This document shows, in pieces, positions 1 to 7,402 of a DNA stretch of 64,000 nucleotides. A program made the position numbers and the translations under genes. Every line of letters starts with the position of its first letter. The stretch's first letter is position 1. The notes beneath the pieces are model-generated. The model did no database searches, was not told the DNA's origin, and saw nothing but the letters and a program-made list of their open reading frames with translations. The DNA comes from JADGGM01 sp035277485 (GTDB taxonomy: Bacteria > Gemmatimonadota > Gemmatimonadetes > Gemmatimonadales > Gemmatimonadaceae), in the NCBI GenBank assembly GCA_035277485.1, contig DATEKK010000155.1, positions 1 through 64,000 on the forward strand, read 5' to 3'.

Positions 1-115
1 TTCCCCCGCTGGCGTGGTCATGTCCCCATGATCATACGCGTCGGAGGCCCGCGATGCACGTAGCGCGCGAGTCGCTGCGTTGAGTTTGTATGCTGCGCGG
101 GGCATTTTCCGAGTG

Positions 116-1666
116 ATGAACGCATCATCCCCGCCGCCAGATCGGTCCCGCTCAACAGCAGGATTCGTTTCACTCGTGGGCGCAGGCCCGGGAGATCCGG
201 GCCTCCTCGCCGTTCGCGCGCGCGCACTGCTCGCCCAGGCGGACGCCGTCGTGTACGACGCGCTCGTGAATCCGCGCATCGTGCAAAACGGAGCCGTGCG
301 ACCCGATGCCGAGATGCACGATGTCGGCAAGCGCGGCGGTGCACCTTCGGCGAGGCAGGAGGCGATCAACGCGTTGCTCGTGCGACTCGCGCGAGAAGGC
401 AAGCGCGTGGTGCGACTCAAGGGCGGCGATCCGTTCGTGTTCGGACGCGGCAGCGAGGAGGCGCAGGCGCTCGCCCAAGCGGGTGTGCCGTTCGAGATCG
501 TGCCCGGTGTGACAGCGGGAGTCGCCGCGCCGGCGTACGCCGGCATTCCCGTCACGCATCGCGGTGTCGCATCCGCGGTGACATTCGTGACCGGCCACGA
601 GGATCCGACGAAGGGCGACAGCGATGTCGACTGGGCAGCACTCGCCCGTGCGGGCGGTACGCTCGTGCTCTACATGGGTGTGAAGCGGCTGCCCGATATC
701 GTCGCGGCGCTAACGGAGGGCGGGTTGTCGGCGGACACGCCGGCCGCCGTGGTGGAGTGGGGCACGTGGCCCAGGCAGCGCACGGTCGAGAGCACCATTG
801 CCGGCATCGTGAGCGCCGCGAGCGCCGCCGGCATTGCGGCCCCGTCGATCACCATCGTCGGCCAGGTGGCGCGCCTGCGGGGCGAGATCGCGTGGTACGA
901 CCGGCGTCCGCTCTCCGGCCGCCGCATCATCGTGACGCGCGCGCGCGCGCAGGCGTCGGATCTGGCTGCCAGACTGACTGAGTTAGGCGCGGAGGTGATC
1001 GAGGCGCCGGCCATCGTCATCGTGCCCGCCGACCCGGCGCCGTTGCGCGACGCGCTCGGTCGTCTCGACACGTACCAGTGGGTGCTGTTCACGTCGCAGA
1101 ACGCGGTCGAGATCGTGTGGGCCGCACTCCGCGACGCCGGCGGCGACGCGCGTCGCTTCGCCGGCGTGCGCGTGGGCGCCGTTGGGCAGGCGACCGCGCG
1201 CGCGCTCCTCGACCGCGGCATTGCCGCCGACGTGATTCCTGCGCGCGCCACGGCGGAAGGCCTGGGCGAGGTTCTTCGCCAACGGTCCGATGTGCGCGGC
1301 ACGCGCGTCCTCTTTATCAAAGCGGAGGGCGCGGGCGACGCGCTTCCGGCGGCGCTGCACGACATGGGCGCCGACGTGGACGAGGTCGTCGCCTACCGCA
1401 CCGTGCCGGACGCCTCGGGCGCGAGCGCAGCGTGTGATGCACTCGCCGCGAATGGCGTGGACGCGATCACGTTCACGTCCGCATCAACTGTTCGATTCTT
1501 CCTCGACGCGGTGGGGAGCCCCGCTGCGTTAGGCCATGCTCGCGTCATCACCATGGGTCCTATCACCAGTGACGCTGCGCGTTCCTTGGGCCTCACCGTC
1601 CACGCCGAGGCTATGGCGGCAACCATCGACGCAATCGTGGACGCGGTCATGGCCGCTTTCCGGTGA
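116..1666 (+). CDS. cobA-hemD: Uroporphyrinogen-III C-methyltransferase / uroporphyrinogen-III synthase fusion
   Basis: A 516-residue two-domain cytoplasmic enzyme. The N-terminal half is a SUMT methyltransferase, seen in GAGPGDP near residue 23, RLKGGDPFVFGRGSEEA and VPGVTAG; it methylates uroporphyrinogen III towards precorrin-2. From about residue 265 the protein reads as HemD (GRRIIVTRARAQASDL onward), which closes and isomerises hydroxymethylbilane. The fusion is known in several phyla and puts the branch between haem and sirohaem or B12 on one chain. I chose ATG 116 over TTG 80 because the added residues are not SUMT-like. hemC and hemB follow on the same strand but only after a 2 kb foreign-looking insertion, so the ancestral operon was probably continuous. 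Upstream of the start I see no clear promoter. Confidence 0.93.
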   Translation: MNASSPPPDRSRSTAGFVSLVGAGPGDPGLLAVRARALLAQADAVVYDALVNPRIVQNGAVRPDAEMHDVGKRGGAPSARQEAINALLVRLAREGKRVVRLKGGDPFVFGRGSEEAQALAQAGVPFEIVPGVTAGVAAPAYAGIPVTHRGVASAVTFVTGHEDPTKGDSDVDWAALARAGGTLVLYMGVKRLPDIVAALTEGGLSADTPAAVVEWGTWPRQRTVESTIAGIVSAASAAGIAAPSITIVGQVARLRGEIAWYDRRPLSGRRIIVTRARAQASDLAARLTELGAEVIEAPAIVIVPADPAPLRDALGRLDTYQWVLFTSQNAVEIVWAALRDAGGDARRFAGVRVGAVGQATARALLDRGIAADVIPARATAEGLGEVLRQRSDVRGTRVLFIKAEGAGDALPAALHDMGADVDEVVAYRTVPDASGASAACDALAANGVDAITFTSASTVRFFLDAVGSPAALGHARVITMGPITSDAARSLGLTVHAEAMAATIDAIVDAVMAAFR

Positions 1667-1838
1667 GCCAGGGATAAGACGGGCGAAGCTTCGGTACCGC
1701 CGAAGTTGAGCGGTACGGGTTCCGTGGTTGGACGCGATGAACCGGACGGGCGACTAACACTGTGACTAATTCTGCCTCGGAAACGAGGCCAAGCGGCGCG
1801 AGGATTTGTGTGCTTGCGCAGCGGGAGTTCATCGCGAA

Positions 1839-2336
1839 TCAACGAGGCCGCCACAAGCCAAGAGGTGGCGGCGGCGGCGGCGGACCGGGTGGTAGCTCAG
1901 GACCCGGCAGTGTTGGCTCGACGTACTTCTCCCAGCTGGAGTTGCCCACCCAACCGCCGCCCAACACGCCCATAACGAGTACAGCGGTCCAGGCATCCGC
2001 GCCCCAGCCCATGATAGGGCCGCTTATCCCTAATCCGATGGCGCCGGCCGCAACGGTTCCTGCCAACATCCCTACAACGATTGCGCCCAGCCGCCATCGA
2101 AGCAACGGCCGTGCGGCTCCAACCAGAAGTCCTGCCGCGACACAACGGGCCTCGTAGGACAGCAACAGCGTGCCGAACCCAATGCCGTAGCTTTCGATGA
2201 ACTGAGGGCCACGTGCGATCCTTTGCACTGTCGCGATCGCGCAGAAAATCAACCCAACAACGGCTCCAATGCCCCCGCCCCAAGCAAGGTTCAAGCCGAT
2301 GCGGGCTGCCAAGCTCCTCGAGTCATGCCGCGCCAC
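1839..2336 (-). CDS. Small multispanning membrane protein, unknown function
   Basis: A 165-residue protein if translation starts at the GTG at 2336, which follows a purine-rich GAAGAGGA stretch. Three or four hydrophobic segments are visible: AVVGLIFCAIAT, a Gly/Ala-rich pair around GAIVVGMLAGTVAAGAIGL, and AWTAVLVMGVLGGGWVG. The C terminus is a proline run (PPGPPPPPPP) followed by basic residues. I recognise no family. The frame stays open upstream, but the extra residues are Arg/Ser-rich and look non-coding. It lies in the lower-G+C stretch that interrupts the tetrapyrrole genes and is transcribed against them, next to an IS remnant, so it was probably acquired horizontally. Confidence 0.5.
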   Translation of the reverse strand: MARHDSRSLAARIGLNLAWGGGIGAVVGLIFCAIATVQRIARGPQFIESYGIGFGTLLLSYEARCVAAGLLVGAARPLLRWRLGAIVVGMLAGTVAAGAIGLGISGPIMGWGADAWTAVLVMGVLGGGWVGNSSWEKYVEPTLPGPELPPGPPPPPPPLGLWRPR

Positions 2337-2366
2337 GATCAGGTCCTCTTCGGTAGAGCATGGAAG

Positions 2367-2742
2367 TGACCCCGTTTGCCTAACGGATGCTAACGAAACG
2401 CAGCGGGATGCGGTAGGCGGTCGTGCCGATGAGCGCCGTGAAGCGGGAGGACTATCTTGGCGCGCGCTATCGAAAACAGCGCACAACGAGGAAAAAAGCC
2501 TGGCTTTAGGAGCCCGCCTCATGCGCTGCGCGGGCATGCGGGCGAAGAGCACCCCCACGTATCGGGTGACCACGTCTCAGCGATGCGGCCCAACCGGCTG
2601 CGCCGAACGTGCTGCATCGTCGCTTCACGCTCGAGACCAATCGCGCCTCGCGATGATCTGTTCGTCCGTGAAGCGGCTCTTGCGCATCGATCCTTCGAAA
2701 GTGAGGATCGGCAAGAATAACTGGATCAGGTGGCGGGGGTCA
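2367..2742 (-). mobile_element. Degenerate IS3-type insertion sequence remnant (376 bp)
   Basis: The two edges look like inverted ends of one element: TGACCCCGTTTGCC reading rightward from 2367 and TGACCCCCGCCACC reading leftward from 2742. They share TGACCCC and then diverge. Just inside the right end, on the minus strand, a fragment begins with residues typical of the OrfA start of IS3-family transposases (separate entry). The rest does not give a readable transposase, so about 1 kb has been lost. No target duplication is obvious. The remnant sits between the membrane protein gene and the toxin/immunity pair. Confidence 0.6.
2625..2687 (-). pseudogene. IS3-family OrfA N-terminal fragment
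   Basis: Translation from ATG 2687 gives MRKSRFTDEQII and then an early stop after 20 residues. MRKSRFTxEQII is the familiar opening of the helix-turn-helix OrfA proteins of IS3-family elements, which are normally about 90-100 residues. Coding similarity breaks after Ile12, where a deletion or frameshift has joined unrelated sequence. The position about 55 bases inside the right terminal repeat is where orfA normally begins, which supports the IS call. It cannot be functional. Confidence 0.7.
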
Positions 2743-2863
2743 CGTCAGTACCAGTGAAGGTTAGGCGAGACGCGGCACAAAGCGACAGCACCTGGCAACG
2801 TTGGGTCGCGCGCCGTGAGCGCCACTCGTCGTCTCAGCACCAAAATTGACCTCACAGCACGAC

Positions 2864-3082
2864 TTACATTTCTGATTCTGCCTGGTCTATCACGCGACTC
2901 AGTTGCGCAAGGAGCTTGAGTGCGGATTCACGTGGCGCGCCGATTCTCGTGGGAAACTCAATTGCATCGATATCTATACCGTTACACACCTCGTTGAGGC
3001 TACTCTGAAGCGTACGGAGCTCGCGCCGATCAAGAACGATGGTCGCAGAACCATTCCCCGCTTTAAGAGTTTCCATAGTCAT
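2864..3082 (-). CDS. Small acidic protein, candidate immunity protein
   Basis: A 72-residue soluble protein. Its ATG overlaps the stop of the upstream reading frame in an ATGA, the arrangement expected of a translationally coupled toxin-immunity pair. The segment ELRTLQSSLNEVCNGIDI followed by FPTRIGAPRESAL resembles small proteins that I recall lying directly downstream of polymorphic-toxin C-terminal modules; that link is from memory and unchecked. No membrane segment or signal peptide is present. The frame is intact, whereas the toxin frame before it is broken, as expected if immunity outlasted the toxin. Function by context only. Confidence 0.5.
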   Translation of the reverse strand: MTMETLKAGNGSATIVLDRRELRTLQSSLNEVCNGIDIDAIEFPTRIGAPRESALKLLAQLSRVIDQAESEM

Positions 3083-3246
3083 TTTTCAGGCTTGAGGTTA
3101 TCGAAATAAGCGCGGCCATTCTTGGGCCGGAAGATGGTACCCTTGTCTCGGTGCAACATGTCGGTAATAACGATGGTGCCCGTTGCCTCGTCCCAATAGG
3201 CGGTGCGGAACATGCTCAGCCGCTTGCTATCGGCCGGTTTTCGCAT
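3079..3246 (-). pseudogene. C-terminal half of a frameshifted toxin-like protein
   Basis: A 55-codon frame from ATG 3246 to TGA 3079-3081. It reads FRTAYWDEATGTIVI, then GTIFRPKNGRAYFDNL. This AYWD..TGT.VI ... GT.FRP..GRAYFDNL pattern resembles the end of small effector modules at the tips of polymorphic toxins and of stand-alone small toxins. It overlaps the preceding frame by 20 bases in a different phase, and the two together read like one protein, so I take it as the 3' half of a frameshifted gene. The A-rich GCGAAAACC lies in the overlap. An independent internal start is possible but less likely. Its stop overlaps the start of the candidate immunity gene. Confidence 0.5.
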
Positions 3247-3562
3247 TTCTCAGTATGTTTAGCGTGAAATGACGCAGCTGAGCTTGCGTCTCAACGCCGA
3301 ACTCTTTGAACTCGCCGCGCTCAAGCACGTGCTTCGCAAATGCATGGCCGCCGCCAATCTTTTCGGCGAGTTCGCCTAACGGTCCATCCTCCGGAGCCTC
3401 CCCAGTTGAGCCAGACGCAATGCAAACAGGATCGCGAAAGCATTCGTCTGTCGCGTCCAGAGATTCTTCAATTTCGATATGCGCGCAAGTACGGCGGGCC
3501 TGCTGCCGGCGAGATCGCGCGGGCAGTCGCTCGCTGGCGGCAAACTGCAAAGAAGAAGTCAA
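3227..3562 (-). pseudogene. N-terminal half of a frameshifted toxin-like protein
   Basis: A 111-residue frame whose C-terminal third reads EKIGGGHAFAKHVLERGEF, then QLRHFTLNILRNAK, before stopping. In the family I recall, GGHAF.KHV...GEF is followed about 35 residues later by the TAYWD segment, which here lies in the overlapping +1 frame. The first 60 or so residues are Arg/Ser-rich and unconvincing, so the true start is uncertain. The conserved His pair (GHAFAKH) could be catalytic for a nuclease, but that is inference. One base change would restore a protein of about 165 residues. G+C is lower than in the flanking haem genes, as expected of an acquired cassette. Confidence 0.5.
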
Positions 3563-3754
3563 TTCCGTCGGACGAAATCGATCGGATGGAATCCGCGTTC
3601 GAGCACGAAGATTCCTCCAAGGCGCGAAAATGGTAGCCGACTAGCGCTGCGCCGGTACACCGTCGAGTAATGGCTGGCATTTGGGTACTGCTCTCAGGGC
3701 GAGCTTGCTGGTTGGCGCCCGCTGCCACTGATTTCCCCTATAGATTGAGCAGCA

Positions 3755-4732
3755 ATGGTACTATCTCCCGCCACGCAGCCAACAGCCCTCCGCGTCGCAA
3801 CGCGCACGTCTGAGCTGGCGCTCCGGCAAGCCCGTCAGGTCACCTCGATGCTCGCCGCGCACGGCGTGCACACAGAGCTCGTGGCCTTCAAGACCGCCGG
3901 CGACAAACGCGTGGACCAACCGCTGCGCGAGATCGGCGCCAAGGGCTTGTTCACCCACGAGCTCGAGACCGCGCTCGCGCACGGCAAAGTCGACTGCTGC
4001 GTGCACTCGCTCAAGGACCTGCCCACCGATTCGCCCGCAGGCCTAACGATTGCCGCGGTGCTCGAGCGCGAAGACCCGCGCGACGTCCTCGTGGTGAACG
4101 AGAGCTTAGCCGCCGAGTCGTTGGCGGAGCTGCCGCGCGGCAGCCGCGTCGGAACATCGAGTCTGCGCCGCCGCGCCCAACTGCGCGCCGCACGCCCCGA
4201 TCTCGATGTGGTTGACTTGCGCGGCAACGTCCCCACACGCGTGCGCAAAGTGGATGAGGGACAAGTGCATGCGGCCATCCTCGCCGCGGCGGGACTCCGT
4301 CGCCTCGACGCGCACGGCCGCATCTCCGCGTGGCTCGATGCACCCGAGTGGCTGCCGGCGCCGGGACAGGGCGCGATCGCCGTACAGGCCCGCGCCGACG
4401 ATGCGCCTGTGTTAGGCATGCTGGTCCGTCTGAACCATGGCCCAACGGCGGTCGCGGTAGCGGCCGAGCGCGCGTTTCTCGCCGCGCTCGAGGGCGGATG
4501 CCAGGTGCCCATCGGCGCGCTCGTCATGCCCGAGGCATCGGGCCTCGTGCTCTATGGACTGATCGCGGATGTCGACGGCCGCCGCGTGCTCCGCGGCAAC
4601 ACGTCCGTCGACCCTGACGACCCCGCGGCCTCCGGCGCATCCCTCGGCGCGGACCTGCTGCGGCGTGGCGCAGCCGAGATTCTCGCCGGCCTGCGCGGAC
4701 TCGAAACGGTGCCGGCGCCGCAGCCCGAATGA
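3755..4732 (+). CDS. hemC: Hydroxymethylbilane synthase (porphobilinogen deaminase)
   Basis: A cytoplasmic 325-residue enzyme joining four porphobilinogens into hydroxymethylbilane. Family features are ATRTSELALRQARQV near the start, AGDKRVDQPLREIGAKGLFTHELE, HSLKDLPTD and VGTSSLRRRAQL. The cysteine that anchors the dipyrromethane cofactor is in LEGGCQVPIGA. Length is normal (about 310 residues is usual), with a short extra C-terminal tail. ATG 3755 lies ten bases after a TATAGA that could be a -10 box, but I find no well-spaced -35. hemB starts 54 bases downstream on the same strand, so the two are probably cotranscribed. Confidence 0.96.
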   Translation: MVLSPATQPTALRVATRTSELALRQARQVTSMLAAHGVHTELVAFKTAGDKRVDQPLREIGAKGLFTHELETALAHGKVDCCVHSLKDLPTDSPAGLTIAAVLEREDPRDVLVVNESLAAESLAELPRGSRVGTSSLRRRAQLRAARPDLDVVDLRGNVPTRVRKVDEGQVHAAILAAAGLRRLDAHGRISAWLDAPEWLPAPGQGAIAVQARADDAPVLGMLVRLNHGPTAVAVAAERAFLAALEGGCQVPIGALVMPEASGLVLYGLIADVDGRRVLRGNTSVDPDDPAASGASLGADLLRRGAAEILAGLRGLETVPAPQPE

Positions 4733-4786
4733 AATTGCGCGCATCCGTGCACCCGATGTTTCGCCCTCGCCCACTCCGTTAGGCAT

Positions 4787-5758
4787 ATGGCCTTTCCCGT
4801 CCACCGCCCGCGCCGCTTGCGGCGCACCGAATCGCTGCGCCGCCTGGTCCGCGAAACGAACCTCGTGCCGGAACAGCTCGTGCTGCCGTTGTTCGTGCGG
4901 CCAGGAACGAAGGTCCGCCGCCCCATCGATGCCATGCCGGGCGTCGCCCAAACATCGATCGACGAAATGCTGCGCGACGCCGAGCGCGCCGCAAAGGCCG
5001 GCGTCGGCGGCGTCCTGCTCTTCGGCATTCCCGAACACAAGGACGCAATAGGCACGGAGTCGTGGTCCGACGATGGCCCGGTCCAACGCGCGGTGCGCGC
5101 ACTCAAGCAAGAATTGCCGGATCTGGTGGTGATCACGGACGTCTGTCTTTGCGAGTACACGGACCACGGACATTGCGGTGTCCTCGTGAACGGCGACGTC
5201 GACAACGACGCGACGCTCGAGCTGCTCGCGCGCGAAGCGGTCTCGCACGCGCGCGCGGGCGCGGACATCGTTGCGCCGAGCGACATGATGGATGGCCGCG
5301 TCGCCGCGATTCGCCGCGCGCTCGATGACGCACAGTGCACGCACACGCCGATTCTCTCGTATGCAGCCAAGTTCGCATCGGTGTTCTACGGTCCGTTCCG
5401 TGAGGCAGCGGAGTCCACGCCGCGCTCGGGCGACCGGCGCGGCTATCAAATGGACCCGGCGAACGCGCGCGAAGCGCTGCGCGAAGTGAAACTCGATCTC
5501 GATGAGGGCGCGGACGCCGTGATGGTCAAGCCCGCGGGTCCGTATCTCGACGTGATTGCGCGCGTGCGGCGCATGACCTTGGTCCCGCTCGCCGCCTATC
5601 AGGTGAGCGGCGAATTTGCTATGATTAAAGCAGCCGCCGAGCGCGGGTGGCTCGACGGCGACCGAGCGATGATGGAGTCGCTCACCGCCATCCGCCGCGC
5701 CGGCGCGGACATCATCATCACGTATTTCGCGATCGACGCGGCTACCCGACTCCGTTAG
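4787..5758 (+). CDS. hemB: Delta-aminolevulinic acid dehydratase (porphobilinogen synthase)
   Basis: A 323-residue enzyme condensing two 5-aminolevulinate molecules into porphobilinogen. The zinc-binding cysteines are in DVCLCEYTDHGHCG, so this is the zinc-type rather than the Asp-rich magnesium-type enzyme. The two active-site lysines are in SYAAKFAS and MVKPAGPYLD, and PMFVR-like (LPLFVRPG) and YQVSGEFAMIKAA segments are present. ATG 4787 directly follows a GTTAGGC copy at 4778 and has no strong ribosome site. The TAG stop is itself inside another GTTAGGC copy (5754-5760). Confidence 0.97.
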   Translation: MAFPVHRPRRLRRTESLRRLVRETNLVPEQLVLPLFVRPGTKVRRPIDAMPGVAQTSIDEMLRDAERAAKAGVGGVLLFGIPEHKDAIGTESWSDDGPVQRAVRALKQELPDLVVITDVCLCEYTDHGHCGVLVNGDVDNDATLELLAREAVSHARAGADIVAPSDMMDGRVAAIRRALDDAQCTHTPILSYAAKFASVFYGPFREAAESTPRSGDRRGYQMDPANAREALREVKLDLDEGADAVMVKPAGPYLDVIARVRRMTLVPLAAYQVSGEFAMIKAAAERGWLDGDRAMMESLTAIRRAGADIIITYFAIDAATRLR

Positions 5759-5801
5759 GCCAAGGCGCGGGGTGTGTCGCCGTCGCGTTAGGAGCGGCAC
5801 C

Positions 5802-6860
5802 ATGCACCATCGGGAATTCCCCGGCACCGGCGTCTCGGTGAGCGAAGTCGGCTTCGGCCTCTGGACCATCTCCACCGGCTGGTGGGGCGAGAAAACCGAC
5901 GACCAGGCCGTCGGCATGCTCCGCGAAGCCTACGACACACACGGCATCACGTTCTTCGACGCCGCCGACGCGTACGGCAACGGACGCAGCGAACGCCAGC
6001 TCGCCACCGCGTTCGGCACCATGCGCGACCGAGTCGTCTACGGCACGAAAATCGGCTATGACATCTACGACGCCGCAGCACAAAGCGCGCGCCGCGGACA
6101 GGCCGAGCTCCCGCAGCGCTTCGAGCCGGCATTCATGCGACACGCCGTCGAACAATGTCTGCGCCGCCTGAACACCGACTACATCGACGTGCTCCAGTTG
6201 CACAACGTGAAAATGGCGCACGTCCGCGATCCGTTAGTCTGGGACACGATGCGCGAGCTCACCCGCGAAGGAAAGATCCGCGCCTGGGGCGCCGCCTTCG
6301 GACCCGCCATCGGCTGGTTGTACGAAGCCGTGGAGCTCGTCGAGCGCGAGCCCGACATCAACACCATTCAGATGATCTGGAACATCCTCGAGCAGCACCC
6401 CGGTACGGCGATGCTCGATGCGGCACGCGCGCACGCGCCTAACTGTGTGTTCAACATCCGCGTCACGCATGCATCGGGCATGCTCGAGGGCAAGTACACC
6501 GAAGACACGGTGTTCCCCGAGAACGACCACCGCCGCCACCGCCCGCGCTCGTGGCTCGTGAACGGGGTGCGCAAAGTCCGCACGCTCGACTTTCTCACCG
6601 AGCGGGTCACGTTAGGCCAAGCGGCCCTCCAGTGGCTGCTCGCCGAGCCGCGCGTCGTCACCACGCTGCCCAACATTTACGACCGCGATCAACTCGCGGA
6701 GTTTGCCGCGGCATCCGATGCACCACCGCTCACCGCCGAGCAGATGCGCCGCATCGCCGATCTCGCCCGCCAGAACTTTGGCGTCGTCGAAGAGCCCATG
6801 GCGTACAAGGGCACGATGCACCGCGAGCCCTCGGCCGAACCGCAGCCTGCTGCACCGTGA
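5802..6860 (+). CDS. Aldo/keto reductase
   Basis: A 352-residue NAD(P)H-dependent oxidoreductase of the AKR superfamily (TIM barrel). The catalytic tetrad is visible: Asp and Tyr in FFDAADAYGNGRSE, Lys in YGTKIGYD and His in VLQLHNVK. Substrate cannot be told from sequence. I prefer ATG 5802 to the earlier in-frame start because AGGAG lies seven bases upstream and GTGVSVSEVGFG is the usual N terminus. Its TGA overlaps the GTG of the pyrophosphatase gene (GTGA), so translation is probably coupled. It follows hemB by 43 bases and may share its transcript. Confidence 0.9.
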   Translation: MHHREFPGTGVSVSEVGFGLWTISTGWWGEKTDDQAVGMLREAYDTHGITFFDAADAYGNGRSERQLATAFGTMRDRVVYGTKIGYDIYDAAAQSARRGQAELPQRFEPAFMRHAVEQCLRRLNTDYIDVLQLHNVKMAHVRDPLVWDTMRELTREGKIRAWGAAFGPAIGWLYEAVELVEREPDINTIQMIWNILEQHPGTAMLDAARAHAPNCVFNIRVTHASGMLEGKYTEDTVFPENDHRRHRPRSWLVNGVRKVRTLDFLTERVTLGQAALQWLLAEPRVVTTLPNIYDRDQLAEFAAASDAPPLTAEQMRRIADLARQNFGVVEEPMAYKGTMHREPSAEPQPAAP

Positions 6861-7402
6861 TCCACCCCTGGCACGACCTGCCGCCCGGACCGCACCCGCC
6901 GGACGAGGTCACCACGGTTGTGGAGATCCCGAGCGGCAGCAAGAACAAGTACGAGTTGGACAAGAAGTCGGGCCTCTTCCGCCTCGATCGCGTGCTGTTT
7001 TCCGCGGTGCACTACCCCGGGGACTACGGGTTCATCCCGCGCACGCTGGCCGAAGACCACGACCCATGCGATGTCCTCGTGCTGCTCAACGAGCCGACAT
7101 TCCCCGGCTGCCAGATCGACACGCGGCCAATCGGCGTCCTCAAAATGCTCGATCGTGGCGAGCTCGACTACAAAATCCTCGGCGTCCCGAGCCACGACCC
7201 GTATTACGCCGAATACTTCGACATCGCCGACATTCCGCAGCATTATCTCAAGGAAGTCGAACACTTCTTCCACATCTACAAGGACCTCGAGGGGAAACGC
7301 GTCCAAACGGTCGGATGGGAGAAGAGCGACGTGGCACTGCGCGTAATCCAAGACGCGATCAGGCGGTACGACGAACAGTTCGTGGTGGCGTCCGGTCCGT
7401 GA
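6857..7402 (+). CDS. ppa: Inorganic pyrophosphatase, family I
   Basis: A 181-residue soluble enzyme hydrolysing pyrophosphate and so pulling biosynthetic reactions forward. The family signature is clear: SGSKNKYELDKKSG for phosphate binding, HYPGDYGFIPRT, and the metal-binding aspartates in DHDPCDVLVL. The start is GTG 6857, overlapping the preceding stop by four bases, and the product begins VIHPWHDLPPGP as expected. Its own stop overlaps the next GTG in the same way, so AKR, ppa and the DHH gene form a coupled string. Confidence 0.95.
   Translation: MIHPWHDLPPGPHPPDEVTTVVEIPSGSKNKYELDKKSGLFRLDRVLFSAVHYPGDYGFIPRTLAEDHDPCDVLVLLNEPTFPGCQIDTRPIGVLKMLDRGELDYKILGVPSHDPYYAEYFDIADIPQHYLKEVEHFFHIYKDLEGKRVQTVGWEKSDVALRVIQDAIRRYDEQFVVASGP

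Noticed and set aside
1762..2157. 131-codon plus-strand open frame
   Set aside because: Antisense to the membrane protein, Pro/Ser/Thr-rich and with no recognisable domain.
3220..3262. Programmed ribosomal frameshift in the toxin-like gene
   Set aside because: GCGAAAACC is only a weak slippery run and I see no downstream pseudoknot; decay or a sequencing error is simpler.
3306..3644. Two overlapping plus-strand frames over the toxin-like gene
   Set aside because: Antisense to the frames carrying recognisable GHAFAKH and AYWD segments; composition not protein-like.
4412..5917. 501-codon minus-strand open frame across hemC and hemB
   Set aside because: Antisense to two certain genes, Arg/His-rich composition, no family features; a third-position G+C artefact.
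6703..7398. Long 5' extension of the DHH phosphoesterase frame
   Set aside because: Overlaps the pyrophosphatase completely and translates to Arg/Pro-rich sequence; the GTGA junction at 7399 is a better start.
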